A stretch of DNA of 64,000 bases, from assembly GCF_900106595.1 (NCBI RefSeq), contig NZ_FNNC01000003.1:1-64000 (forward strand), read 5' to 3'. The translations under genes were made by a program, and so were the position numbers. Positions 39,946-48,862 of the stretch are shown here, in pieces. Position 1 is the stretch's first letter. Each line of letters begins with the position of its first letter. Source of the stretch: Marinococcus luteus (GTDB lineage Bacteria; Bacillota; Bacilli; Bacillales; Marinococcaceae). The notes under the pieces are model-generated. The model saw only the letters and a program-made list of their open reading frames with translations. It ran no database searches and had not been told where the DNA came from.

Positions 39946-41043
39946 TTACAATTTCACCATGTTTTTCCCGTTGCTTTTCGCGTTATAGAGGGCCTGGTCC
40001 GCTTTAAGCATCATGTCCTCCCGCTGGCGGTGCAGGGCTGGTACAATGACGTTCACACCGATACTGACCGTCACCTTCGGGCTCACTCTCGACGTTTCAT
40101 GACGAATATTCAGCCTGCTTACTTCTTCGCTTATCGCGTGGGCGATCACCTGGGCTTCCTTGTTGTTTGTTTTAGGCAGCAGAAGCGCAAACTCTTCTCC
40201 ACCGAAACGGGAAGCCATCCCCCCGGAACGCATGCACACCCTGTGGATAGCCCCAGCAATCTGCTTTAGACATTCATCACCTTCGAGGTGGCCGTACGTA
40301 TCATTGAAGTTTTTAAATTCATCCAGATCAATCATCATTACCGCAAGCGGAGACTGGCGTTCCATTCCTTCAGTCCAGTACCTGTCGAAGGCGTCGTTAA
40401 ACGCCCGCCGGTTGGACAGACCTGTTAATCCGTCTACATTCGCGAGACGTTCGAGCTTACGGACGTTCGCATTCTGCTTGGAACGGTCCCGGATAATTCC
40501 GATCATGCCAATAATACGTTTATACATAAAAACCGGGCTTGCCATCACTTCAAGCTCCATGACCGAACCGTTCTGCCGCCGCAGGTTCACCTCAAAATGC
40601 TGTGAATTCCCTCTCATAACCCGGTCTGTATATTTTTCGACCAGATCATGATCCGTGAAGTTTAATTCTTTCATTGAAAGACCAATCACTGTATCACGCT
40701 CTTTATTCAGCATTTCAAGCAGCTTTTCGTTTACTTCAATCACGCAGCCGCTGTCATTCAGAAGAAACACCGGGGAAAGCGGCTGGTCAAACAAAGCATG
40801 GTAATAGTTTCGTTGCACCTGCTGCTCCACGCTGCGCTTAAATATTACCCAAAGCACCAGCGCCAGAAGCATCAGCCCGGTAAGCAGTCTTGTAATCAGC
40901 CCTTCTCTTTCAAGTGGTGCGCCCAGAAACAGCACATCATAAAAATTCACCAGCATAAATACCGGAACTAAAACAAGCATCGACAGAGTGACACGCTTCG
41001 CCACTTCCTGGGTTTTAATCTGCGTTATTTCCTTGTGCTTCAT
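39946..41043 (-). CDS. Membrane PAS-GGDEF diguanylate cyclase
   Basis: Protein of 365 residues making the second messenger c-di-GMP. Two membrane helices at residues 18-65, a PAS domain (about 85-195: LSPVFLLNDSGCVIEVNEKL), then a GGDEF domain with LANVDGLTGLSNRRAFND and the active-site loop SRFGGEEFALLLP. The RxxD inhibitory site is not visible five residues before GGEEF, so feedback inhibition may be weak. In a cell that has lost its filament, c-di-GMP would act on other outputs such as biofilm. Confidence 0.93.
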   Translation of the reverse strand: MKHKEITQIKTQEVAKRVTLSMLVLVPVFMLVNFYDVLFLGAPLEREGLITRLLTGLMLLALVLWVIFKRSVEQQVQRNYYHALFDQPLSPVFLLNDSGCVIEVNEKLLEMLNKERDTVIGLSMKELNFTDHDLVEKYTDRVMRGNSQHFEVNLRRQNGSVMELEVMASPVFMYKRIIGMIGIIRDRSKQNANVRKLERLANVDGLTGLSNRRAFNDAFDRYWTEGMERQSPLAVMMIDLDEFKNFNDTYGHLEGDECLKQIAGAIHRVCMRSGGMASRFGGEEFALLLPKTNNKEAQVIAHAISEEVSRLNIRHETSRVSPKVTVSIGVNVIVPALHRQREDMMLKADQALYNAKSNGKNMVKL

Positions 41044-41324
41044 TTTATCCCCCGCTCTGCTGATAAACGCTAGCTATTTTTAAGAAACATTTATGTACGC
41101 ACACGACGGCTTTCATAATATTGACTCATTTTATCACACGCCTTAAGTTTTAGGTATATATAATCAATGAAGAATTCATTTTCATAATTATCATTTGATA
41201 TCCATATTTTAACACAAGTTGTTTAATTATATGTATTCCAATCAACATAGGGATTATTATTTCTCATAACCAATTTCCTCTGAGTATAAACCTGTTCATT
41301 GTCGTGAGAATATTCCTAGAGTGT

Positions 41325-41370
41325 CAAAAAATCAAAAAAGCCTATCCATTTCAAAGGACAGGCTTTTTTT
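41325..41370. terminator. Bidirectional terminator in the 41.0-41.7 kb intergenic region
   Basis: AAAAAAGCCTATCC and GGACAGGCTTTTTTT flank a short loop, with T-runs on both strands. The 700-base region between the diguanylate cyclase and the gene at 41744 otherwise holds only a promoter-like site and a very short frame. Confidence 0.75.
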
Positions 41371-41444
41371 AAAAGATTACTGCATCAGCTTTTCCGGAAT
41401 GAATTATCTCAGACATGCCTTAACAGCATTATACAAAAAAGTTG

Positions 41445-41552
41445 TTATTGTTCGCTTTCATTATGATAGCGCCCCTTCGGCACGACCAGAGGCGAAAGCG
41501 ATACGGGATCCTCAATGACGGTGCAGTCCAGATTGTAAATATCCTTCATCAT
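41445..41552 (-). other. Short open frame behind a good promoter; unknown
   Basis: About 35 codons beginning MMKDIYNLDCTVIEDPVSLS and ending RYHNESEQ, on the minus strand. It is preceded by TTGACA-17-TATATT (41564-41592) and followed by the terminator at 41325-41370. No ribosome site of quality is seen. It may be a leader peptide, a small protein or the remnant of a lost gene. Confidence 0.3.
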
Positions 41553-41563
41553 CAATATCGATA

Positions 41564-41592
41564 AATATAGAAGGAATTTGTGAAAATGTCAA
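41564..41592 (-). promoter_or_regulatory. Sigma-A-type promoter with no recognised gene
   Basis: Minus strand -35 TTGACA (41587-41592), 17-base spacer, -10 TATATT (41564-41569): close to consensus. The transcript would run about 230 bases to the terminator at 41325-41370. Confidence 0.55.
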
Positions 41593-41656
41593 ATGAGTAT
41601 ACAAACTTGTTGTTAATAATTTAAGTGAATGAATTTAGGATAACAAATTTAACAAG

Positions 41657-41682
41657 CGGCATCCGAACTACCCGGATTGCCG
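41657..41682 (-). terminator. Possible terminator of the sulfoquinovose-like operon
   Basis: Arms CGGCATCCG (41657-41665) and CGGATTGCCG (41673-41682). The following minus-strand CTTGTTAAATTTG is only partly T-rich, so it may be weak. Confidence 0.45.
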
Positions 41683-41743
41683 ATTGTATTTATATAAGCT
41701 TAAAGGGGATTAAAATACCCTACTAGCCTTCGATTGCTAAATG

Positions 41744-42229
41744 CTATTCATACCAGCTTGAAGTATTCCATTTTCTGAACAAAGGAATCTGCTTAATAAT
41801 CGTGATCAAATATGATAGGCTCACAACGCCTGCAATTATGCTGATTAAATTAATATAATTTAAACTAATAGAGGTGCTGAGACCTGCAGGATCCACGAAA
41901 AACTTTGCTATTAAAAAGCCTGGCACTATGCAAAGCAATACTATAATGGAAGCCTTTACAGATTTTTTAAAACAAAAAAATAAAAATGACACTGAAACTG
42001 GTACTATACATTTTTTATTCCCTAAAGAATATTGAAAAATGCTATAGCATAAAGTCATGCCCATAATCTTCAAAATACTTACAGAAACTTTATACCAATG
42101 TTCTTTAATAAATATAATGCTCTCCATACTAAACGTGTTTAGTATTAATAAACCAAAAACACTGACTCCTGCAATGAAACCTGTTAAGGTCAATGTCTGT
42201 TTCCAGATGACTCGAATAGCGTTGAACAT
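41744..42229 (-). CDS. Hypothetical four-helix membrane protein, last gene of the 41.7-52.5 kb operon
   Basis: Protein of 161 residues with hydrophobic segments near residues 12-30, 48-65, 78-105 and 120-145. No known domain recognised. It follows the AEC transporter by 15 bases with AAGGAG before the ATG. Like its neighbours it is AT-rich. It may assist export of a pathway end product, but nothing in the sequence shows this. Confidence 0.65.
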   Translation of the reverse strand: MFNAIRVIWKQTLTLTGFIAGVSVFGLLILNTFSMESIIFIKEHWYKVSVSILKIMGMTLCYSIFQYSLGNKKCIVPVSVSFLFFCFKKSVKASIIVLLCIVPGFLIAKFFVDPAGLSTSISLNYINLISIIAGVVSLSYLITIIKQIPLFRKWNTSSWYE

Positions 42230-42244
42230 ATACTACAGCTCTCC

Positions 42245-43150
42245 TTAAATCAATAACAAAAGCAATAAGGGGATAGTAAAAATGCTGCTGAGCGTTGTTA
42301 TTAAAGTAACTGCCGATACATGATGAGGATCTGTTTGGAACTGCACAGCATACAAAGTGGTATTCGCTGCTGAAGGCGCAGCAGCCATGACTATCATAAT
42401 ATTTCCCGTCAAAGTGTTTACTGGAAGCAGTACCACAAGCAGCCATGCTACAGCAGGAGAAATGATTAATCTGACTAATACCGCACTTATCATTCTCGAA
42501 ACGTTTATATGAACAAAAGATATATTTGCCAGTTGCATACCTAAAAGCAGCATTATGACTGGTATCGCTGCGTCAGCTATCGAATTAATACTGCCCGTCA
42601 TTTCCTTTGGCAGTGTGATAGAAGTAATATTAAATATAAAGCCTAAAAGGGCTGCATATAAAAGGGGCAGCTTCAATACTTTCCAAATCACGCTCCAGCC
42701 TTTAGCAGCTTCAATGGGTGATCCTTTCGCAGCAAAATAAACTCCTACCGAGCTCATTAATAGTTGCTGCAGCACCATTAGCATTACGGCAATATTCAGA
42801 GCCTGATCTCCAAATATTGCCAACACTAAAGGGACACCAAAATTGCCATTATTCATAAAAGCCGAAGATAAAATAAAACCGTAGTGTTTTTCTTTATCTT
42901 TATGCCAAAAATAAGAAAAACAATAACCAACGAGCACCAGCAATAAACATAAAGCACCAACAAAGACTGCGTAATAAACAATTTCTTTATCAATGCCTTC
43001 CTGGTAAAACGTTCTGAATGCAAGAAACGGCACCAGCAAATAAATTGTAAACGTAGACAAAGGTGCCAATTCTATATTTAAAAAACGTTGAGCAGTAAAG
43101 CCTGCCACAAAAATTGCTATCACTGGCCAGACAATATTGAAAATGTCCAT
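42245..43150 (-). CDS. AEC-family (auxin efflux carrier type) transporter
   Basis: Ten-helix carrier of 301 residues. Family features are PVIAIFVAGFTAQRFL at the N-terminus, the central ALLGFIFNITSITLP break and MVMAAAPSAANTTLYAVQF near the C-terminus. AEC proteins move small carboxylates and similar anions. In this operon, after an aldehyde dehydrogenase, export of a sulfonated acid such as sulfolactate is a reasonable but unproved role. Confidence 0.85.
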   Translation of the reverse strand: MDIFNIVWPVIAIFVAGFTAQRFLNIELAPLSTFTIYLLVPFLAFRTFYQEGIDKEIVYYAVFVGALCLLLVLVGYCFSYFWHKDKEKHYGFILSSAFMNNGNFGVPLVLAIFGDQALNIAVMLMVLQQLLMSSVGVYFAAKGSPIEAAKGWSVIWKVLKLPLLYAALLGFIFNITSITLPKEMTGSINSIADAAIPVIMLLLGMQLANISFVHINVSRMISAVLVRLIISPAVAWLLVVLLPVNTLTGNIMIVMAAAPSAANTTLYAVQFQTDPHHVSAVTLITTLSSIFTIPLLLLLLI

Positions 43151-43183
43151 ACTGTATCTTCTTTCTTAATTAGTAAATGACTT

Positions 43184-44617
43184 TTATCTATTCCAGACGA
43201 TGAGCTTTTCCTCTGTCATTTCTTCGATGGCATATTTCGGGCCTTCTTTACCCGTGCCGCTATTTTTCACTCCTCCATAAGGCATATGGTCCACTCTATA
43301 GCCCGGCGTATCATTGATAATTACTCCGCCCACTTCTATTTCTTCCGCTGCCTGCAGAGCAAAATTCAAATCGTTCGTAAAGATACCTGCCTGCAGCCCA
43401 TAGTCAGAGTTATTCACTTTTTGTATAGATTCTTCTTCCTCTGTGTAAGACTCTACGCACACTACGGGCCCGAATACTTCATCGTAAGAAACACGCATTT
43501 TCTCAGTAACATTTGTCAGCACGGTCGGATAAAAAACAGCTTCCTTCCGACGGCCTCCGACTTGAACCTTTGCCCCTTCCTGTACTGCTTCTTCTACCCA
43601 ATCTTCTACACGTTGTGCTGCTTCTTCTGAAATCATCGGACCGACATCAGTAGTTTCTTTTCCAGGGTCACCGACTTGTATACTCTCAGTTGCAGCCCGC
43701 AAATGCTGAACAAACTCATCATGAATAGACTGGTGGACAAAAACTCTTTGGACAGAGATACAAACCTGCCCTGCATTATTAAAGCTTTTCTGTGCCACAG
43801 CTTTAGCAGCTGCCTGAATATTTGTATCATGATGAACAATAGAAGCCGAGTTGTTTCCAAGTTCCAGTGTCACTTTTCGAAGCCCCGCGTTTTGCTTAAT
43901 ATACTTCCCTACGCTAGTACTGCCTGTGAATGTGAACATATCCACTTCATTATTTTCCAGAAGCCAGTTTCCGATTTCTGCTCCGTTCCCCGTTAACACC
44001 TGGAGTCTTCCACTTGGCAATCCAGCTTTTTTAAATATTTCAGCTAATTTCAAAGCCACCAGCGGAGTAGCATCCGAAGGCTTCAACACCACGCAGTTGC
44101 CCGATGCTAATGCCGGCCCGATTTTATGGCAAACTAAATTCAATGGCACGTTAAAAGGGGTGATCGCTGCTATTACGCCTACCGGCTTCCGAACAGTATA
44201 GGCCCTTCTATTTTCAGAGCCTGGGGCTGCTTCAATGGGCACCCCTTCTCCAGCTATACGCTTCCCTTCTTCCGCGGCGATTTCTAAAGTTAATGCTGAA
44301 CGGGAGACCTCTCCCCGCGCTTCATTGATTGGCTTTCCTACTTCTTTTACCAGCAGGTTGGCAAATGCTTCTTGCTCCTCCCTTAACCTCGCGGCCGCTT
44401 TTTGCAGTATTTGATACCTCTCGTAAGGACTAAGGGGGATCTTAAAAGCTTCTAATGCGCCTTGGACAGCTTCCTCAACATCATTTTTGCCGGCATGAGC
44501 TACTTGTGCTATTGGCTCCAGGCTGTATTTGTCTAAAACATTTAGTTTTTGTTCGGTCACCTTGTTTTGGTTATTAATAAAGAGCCCAAATTCTTTCTGC
44601 TGTTCAAAGGTTTGCAT
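43184..44617 (-). CDS. Aldehyde dehydrogenase, candidate sulfolactaldehyde dehydrogenase
   Basis: ALDH-superfamily enzyme of 477 residues: AITPFNVPLNLVCHKIGPAL, FTGSTSVGKYI, general base in VTLELGNNSASIV and nucleophile in NNAGQVCISVQRVF. It is nearest in look to lactaldehyde or glyceraldehyde-phosphate type ALDHs. Directly downstream of a class II aldolase, it could oxidise the aldehyde half of the cleaved sugar; in the sulfo-EMP2 pathway that is sulfolactaldehyde to sulfolactate (SlaB). ATG at 44617 with GGGAGG; an upstream TTG overlaps that site. Confidence 0.85.
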   Translation of the reverse strand: MQTFEQQKEFGLFINNQNKVTEQKLNVLDKYSLEPIAQVAHAGKNDVEEAVQGALEAFKIPLSPYERYQILQKAAARLREEQEAFANLLVKEVGKPINEARGEVSRSALTLEIAAEEGKRIAGEGVPIEAAPGSENRRAYTVRKPVGVIAAITPFNVPLNLVCHKIGPALASGNCVVLKPSDATPLVALKLAEIFKKAGLPSGRLQVLTGNGAEIGNWLLENNEVDMFTFTGSTSVGKYIKQNAGLRKVTLELGNNSASIVHHDTNIQAAAKAVAQKSFNNAGQVCISVQRVFVHQSIHDEFVQHLRAATESIQVGDPGKETTDVGPMISEEAAQRVEDWVEEAVQEGAKVQVGGRRKEAVFYPTVLTNVTEKMRVSYDEVFGPVVCVESYTEEEESIQKVNNSDYGLQAGIFTNDLNFALQAAEEIEVGGVIINDTPGYRVDHMPYGGVKNSGTGKEGPKYAIEEMTEEKLIVWNR

Positions 44618-44633
44618 TAAAATACCTCCCAAT

Positions 44634-45527
44634 TCATCGTAATGTTACTACCTTTTCATCTTTAAAAAAAGCTTTCGCATAGTTTTGACTTTCAAATACA
44701 CGAATTTTTTCTGCAACCTTCTCTTTTAATTTCTCTTTGCCTGCCTGCGTAGCATTTGCTAATACAATGTCGTTATTATTGTCTTTCCAATACTCCCGCA
44801 TGCCATTGATAAATGCCTGCCTGAGCTCTGTGTCTACGTTTATTTTTGAAACCCCTAATTGAACGGCTCTTCTTACCTGATCGTCTGGAACATCGGATCC
44901 GCCGTGAAGAACAATAGGACGGGAAACTTCTTTAGCAATTTCTGTTAATCTTTCAAATCGAATATTGGGTATTTGCTGGTACATACCGTGTGCGGTACCA
45001 ATGGATATAGCTAAATAATCTACATTTGTAGCTTCAGCAAACGTTTTAGCTTCTTCGACGGAAGTAATAAGCGCATCTTTTTCATCTACGGTGATATCAT
45101 CTTCCGTACCGCCTATTTTGCCTATTTCCCCTTCAGAACCAATCCCTAATTCTTTTGCCATTAACGCTATGTGGGCAGTTTTTTCAATGTTTTCTTCGAC
45201 CGGCAGCGAAGAGCCATCAAACATTACGGACTGAAAACCCAATTGAATCGCCCGCGCTGTCTGTTTTAATTCACGGCTGTGATCAAGATGAATCGCAATT
45301 GGTATACTCGCTTCCTTGCCGTACCAGTCGATCAATGATTTCATTGGTTCTAAGCCTACAGTTTGTATAACTTTTTGACCAACTTGGATCATAATTGGGG
45401 CCTGCATTTCTTCCCCCGCTTCGATAATAGCCTGGACGGTTTCTACATTATGAGCACTAAAAGCTCCTACCCCGTAATTGTTTTTAAATGCGTGTTCCAA
45501 CATAGTTTTCCCATCAATAAATGCCAT
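44634..45527 (-). CDS. Class II ketose-bisphosphate aldolase, candidate sulfofructose-phosphate aldolase
   Basis: Zinc aldolase of 297 residues (FbaA/GatY/IolJ family). Metal ligands are seen in IAIHLDHSRELKQT, GSEGEIGKIGG, SIGTAHGMYQ and IVLHGGSDVPDD; the phosphate site is in KINVDTELRQAF. With the kinase upstream it should cleave a ketose 1-phosphate to DHAP plus an aldehyde. In the sulfo-EMP2 scheme this is SqiA, giving DHAP and sulfolactaldehyde. A fructose-bisphosphate or tagatose role cannot be excluded from sequence alone. Confidence 0.88.
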   Translation of the reverse strand: MAFIDGKTMLEHAFKNNYGVGAFSAHNVETVQAIIEAGEEMQAPIMIQVGQKVIQTVGLEPMKSLIDWYGKEASIPIAIHLDHSRELKQTARAIQLGFQSVMFDGSSLPVEENIEKTAHIALMAKELGIGSEGEIGKIGGTEDDITVDEKDALITSVEEAKTFAEATNVDYLAISIGTAHGMYQQIPNIRFERLTEIAKEVSRPIVLHGGSDVPDDQVRRAVQLGVSKINVDTELRQAFINGMREYWKDNNNDIVLANATQAGKEKLKEKVAEKIRVFESQNYAKAFFKDEKVVTLR

Positions 45528-45541
45528 TTTCTTCGACCTCC

Positions 45542-46276
45542 TTACCGCTCTAAATCAATATCGTAATGATATTGATCGCTTCGGTATCTAGTTTTTGTAT
45601 ACTCTATTGGACGATCATGTATGCCAAAACTAAGTCTGGTCATTTTTAATAATGCTTCACCTGCTCGAATACCGAGCAAGTCCGCCTCATCGATCGTAGC
45701 ATTGATAGCTATAATGCTTTCATTAGCTTTTTTTAGATAAATACCATGCCTTTCTAAAATCTCGTAATATTTGGCTTGGTTTAAATCTTCATTCATCAAC
45801 AATTCACCAAGATCTTTAGGCCAGCACGTGCGCTCTAAGGCTACAGGAATATCATCTGCAAAACGTATACGTTCAAGCAAAAGTATCTCTTCTTCAGCCC
45901 CTACCTTCAACATACTTTTCTCGTGATACAAATCATCACGAAACTCAGCACGAATTAATCGGGAAGTTGGTATTTGGCCTTTCTCAATAACTTCTTCGGC
46001 AAAACCTTTTAATCTTCCCAAACTCCCAACCAATTTTTGCGGTTTTACAATGGTACCCTTCCCTTGCCGTCTTTCCAGAACACCCGTTTGAACCAGGATA
46101 GATATTGCTTGGCGAATAGTTGTCCGGCTGACGTCGAATTCTTTCATTAACTCCTGTTCGGTTGGAATTAAGTTATTTTCCTGCCAAATATGGCGGTCTA
46201 TTCTATCAACTAATACATTCTTCACTTGTAAATAAAGGGCTTCCGGTTTACTTTGGTCTATCGATGGATGAGGCAT
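45542..46276 (-). CDS. GntR/HutC-family regulator with UTRA domain
   Basis: Regulator of 244 residues: N-terminal winged helix (LIPTEQELMKEFDVSRTTIR, ERRQGKGTIV) and a C-terminal UTRA ligand-binding domain (ILLLERIRFADDIPVALERT, TRLSFGIHDRPIEYTKTRYR). It is embedded in the operon, overlapping the kinase gene by 29 bases, so it likely senses the pathway sugar or its phosphate and controls the operon promoter. TA(A/G)TAACCTTT motifs at 48.8 and 52.55 kb are possible binding elements. Confidence 0.88.
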   Translation of the reverse strand: MPHPSIDQSKPEALYLQVKNVLVDRIDRHIWQENNLIPTEQELMKEFDVSRTTIRQAISILVQTGVLERRQGKGTIVKPQKLVGSLGRLKGFAEEVIEKGQIPTSRLIRAEFRDDLYHEKSMLKVGAEEEILLLERIRFADDIPVALERTCWPKDLGELLMNEDLNQAKYYEILERHGIYLKKANESIIAINATIDEADLLGIRAGEALLKMTRLSFGIHDRPIEYTKTRYRSDQYHYDIDLER

Positions 46277-47432
46277 AAATATTGTCTTCCTTTCTTAAAG
46301 GAGGGGGGTAAGAGAGTGTATCGCCTATTAATGGGCGAAGCCATTCATAATATCGCTTTCGGTCATTAATGAATTTTTCCGGCAGTGCTCTTTCCCCTTC
46401 TTTTATCACGTTTTTAAATGAAGTAGTATTTATTTTAACATGATAAGGAAGATTACTAATGCGTTCTATACAAACCATCTGGCCACTGACATTTTCGTTT
46501 ATTAAATGAGCAGCTTTCACACCAATCTCTATAGCTTCCTGCTTATCTGATTCAGAAACATACAGGGAAGAAGAGCGCTGGTTCATGCCCAAAACCTCAG
46601 CTCTTGCACTAATTTTAAAATATTCTTCTAAGCTGGATTTAATTTGAGCAGAAACTCCTCCTAATACAGCCCGCCCATTTTTGTGTTCGGCATTCAGACT
46701 GTCTTTCCAAAACATGCCTTCACTTACTACGAGCAATGCTTGGCCATGAGACTTCAATGAAGCTTCCACAGATTGAAATAATTGCTCATGCGTATTAGAT
46801 GTTTCAGGAAGTCCAATAAAGTGGGGGCCTTCTTCTTCATATTCTTTGAAAAATCCCGATGCCCCAGCAAGCCACCCCGAATTTCTTCCCATGGTTTCCA
46901 AAATTCTTACCTGTTCAAAGTTATTCATTGCCATTAAATCCCTGCTGGAATCTGCAACTGTGTGTGCCACGTACCTGGCAGCACTTCCAAAACCAGGTGA
47001 ATGATCAGTACCTCCAAGATCATTGTCTACGGTTTTGGGAATACCTATTAATTGTAGGTCAGCGCCTATATTAGCCAATTCTTTCTCTATGAGATGCAAA
47101 GCTTGCATGGTACCATTTCCGCCAATCATAATCAGCGCATCAGCCTGGATGTATTTCAATTGCCAGCACATTTTTTCAATTACTTCCATGCTGCTCATAA
47201 AACGCCCAGACCCTAAACAAGCTCCCGGAACATTTTTATACATCTGTATACGCTCCAGCAAATTTGCATTTCCTTCTAAGAAATTACCTTCTGCCAATCC
47301 CTCATAGCCATTCAATACAAAAGTCACATCATGCTTTGGCGCTAAAGCCTCTGTCAGACTCGCTAAAGAGGCATTTATAACAGCTGTTGGTCCTCCAGCC
47401 TGGCCTATTACAATACGTTTTTTCATACACAT
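46248..47432 (-). CDS. 6-phosphofructokinase-family kinase, candidate sulfofructose kinase
   Basis: PfkA-superfamily protein of 394 residues: IVIGQAGGPTAVINASL, MIGGNGTMQALHLI in place of the usual GGDGS/GGDDT, PKTVDNDLGGTDHSPGFGSA with the catalytic aspartates, and ETMGRNSGWLAGASG. The PKTVDND and longer size are as in the PPi-type/atypical clade; the phosphoryl donor cannot be decided here. In sulfo-EMP2 an unrelated-to-YihV kinase (SqiK) makes sulfofructose 1-phosphate, and this gene occupies that place. The start may be the ATG at 47426 instead. Confidence 0.85.
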   Translation of the reverse strand: MCMKKRIVIGQAGGPTAVINASLASLTEALAPKHDVTFVLNGYEGLAEGNFLEGNANLLERIQMYKNVPGACLGSGRFMSSMEVIEKMCWQLKYIQADALIMIGGNGTMQALHLIEKELANIGADLQLIGIPKTVDNDLGGTDHSPGFGSAARYVAHTVADSSRDLMAMNNFEQVRILETMGRNSGWLAGASGFFKEYEEEGPHFIGLPETSNTHEQLFQSVEASLKSHGQALLVVSEGMFWKDSLNAEHKNGRAVLGGVSAQIKSSLEEYFKISARAEVLGMNQRSSSLYVSESDKQEAIEIGVKAAHLINENVSGQMVCIERISNLPYHVKINTTSFKNVIKEGERALPEKFINDRKRYYEWLRPLIGDTLSYPPPLRKEDNIYASSIDRPK

Positions 47433-47444
47433 CCACCCATCTTA

Positions 47445-48791
47445 CTACTCTACATAAACAGTTGCTGGTATGTTTAGTTTACGTCCCAGTTCTACTAAAT
47501 CCTCTGTTACATCTGCATAAACTAAACCATAATGAGGTTCATAGCCACCTTCCATCAACTGCTGTACCGTCTCAGTTACTGGCGTACACAACTCAACTTC
47601 TACACTTGTGCCATTAAATCGCTGCGGCGTATCCAATGCTTTCCCTTTCATAATTAATAGCCGGAAACCCTCCATGGGCAAATAACTCACCCGAAATATA
47701 GTGACTTCTCCTGCCTTCAAACCGAATTCCATTGTCATACCTGTTTTTCTATTCGGGTGAACGCCTGCCTGAGCACCTTGTTTTTCATTTGCTAATGAGT
47801 ACGCTCCAGCTCCGCAATGCCAAAAAACTACAGAATTGCTGGCCTCATTTACGTGAACCATGTCCCCAAGGTACGGGGAAGCTCCTAAAGATAGATGGTT
47901 TAGTATGTGCATCGATAAGGCCCCGTGAATATCTGTTTCACAGGCTGAAGAAACGCCGTCTTCAGTTAATTGGGAAAGCGTCGAACATGCTGCTGCTCCA
48001 AACTCTGTAAAAAATTCAGGAAGACATCGAATCGCCAATGCCGATAGGTTTTCCTCCCGGATTTCCTGACGCATATATGCACAAAACTCGGAGAACTTTT
48101 TGGTAGTTTCTTCTGAACGCTGAAGACCAATTACTTGTGTTTCTGCCCTGTCCAACTCCTGCTGCTGCATGGAGGCAGTGGTTTGTTTTGCCTGTTCAAA
48201 TGCTCTTTCTAATTGCATGCTGTGTATTTGAACACCAAACTGTTTCTGTAAGAGTTCTTCATCTGTATCTGCAAAGAAAAAACCTGGGGGATGCTCTCCT
48301 ACGACTCCAATTTTCATGCTTTGAAGATTTTTAATCATTGACTGTACATTCAAATTCACCCGCAATTTGTTAAGAACCTGGCTTTCATCACTATTACCAA
48401 ACACAAAATCGTACGGGTGATTAGCTGCACGCAAAACATGGGACGTACTGTTTCCTCCTGTTAAGGAATTCAGCCTTAGTCTTCCACCTATTTCAGGCTC
48501 TCTAATGGACCAGACCATAACCGGAACAGAAAACCGATTAATAACTTCCCGAATGTACTCGCCGTCAGTAAAAGTGAGACTCTGATAAATGACATAATCT
48601 ATACTTTCAGCTTCTAATGAGTTAATAAATTCACTAACGTCATTAACAGATCCTAAAACGTCTTCTGGTTCAAACAAATGAGCACTTACACTTTTGAGTA
48701 CTTCGCTAGTTTGCGACCGTTGTTTTCTTGCCGTTTCCACATCAAACGTCTTTTTAACTGCCGGAATATATAATACCTTCATTCCATTCAT
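47445..48791 (-). CDS. L-fucose/L-arabinose-isomerase-like protein, candidate sulfoquinovose isomerase
   Basis: Protein of 448 residues with the fucose-isomerase-like two-domain plan: N-terminal Rossmann-like part (VPVMVWSIREPEIGGRLRLN), then the metal-binding core with the glutamate in IRCLPEFFTEFG, the aspartate in SACETDIHGALSMH and FWHCGAGAYSL. Family members interconvert aldoses and ketoses. With the downstream kinase and aldolase it would supply the ketose; SqvD, the isomerase of sulfo-EMP2 and sulfo-TK clusters, is of this family. Other sugars are possible. Confidence 0.82.
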   Translation of the reverse strand: MNGMKVLYIPAVKKTFDVETARKQRSQTSEVLKSVSAHLFEPEDVLGSVNDVSEFINSLEAESIDYVIYQSLTFTDGEYIREVINRFSVPVMVWSIREPEIGGRLRLNSLTGGNSTSHVLRAANHPYDFVFGNSDESQVLNKLRVNLNVQSMIKNLQSMKIGVVGEHPPGFFFADTDEELLQKQFGVQIHSMQLERAFEQAKQTTASMQQQELDRAETQVIGLQRSEETTKKFSEFCAYMRQEIREENLSALAIRCLPEFFTEFGAAACSTLSQLTEDGVSSACETDIHGALSMHILNHLSLGASPYLGDMVHVNEASNSVVFWHCGAGAYSLANEKQGAQAGVHPNRKTGMTMEFGLKAGEVTIFRVSYLPMEGFRLLIMKGKALDTPQRFNGTSVEVELCTPVTETVQQLMEGGYEPHYGLVYADVTEDLVELGRKLNIPATVYVE

Positions 48792-48808
48792 GTCATACCT
48801 CCGTCTTG

Positions 48809-48846
48809 TAAAGGTTATTATGTTTATTTAAACATAATAACCTTTA
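48809..48846. repeat. Perfect 18-2-18 inverted repeat inside the operon
   Basis: TAAAGGTTATTATGTTTA, two bases, and its exact complement, in the 71-base gap between the oxidoreductase-like gene and the isomerase gene. No T-run follows on the minus strand, so it is not a normal terminator. It could be an operator for the operon's GntR regulator or an mRNA-stabilising hairpin; a related ATAGTAACCTTTT element lies before the first gene. Confidence 0.75.
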
Positions 48847-48862
48847 GTTATTCAACTTATTT

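Noticed and set aside
44634-45527. Aldolase as an inositol-pathway IolJ
   Set aside because: No iolB, iolC, iolD, iolE or iolG set is nearby; the neighbours are an isomerase and a PFK-type kinase instead.
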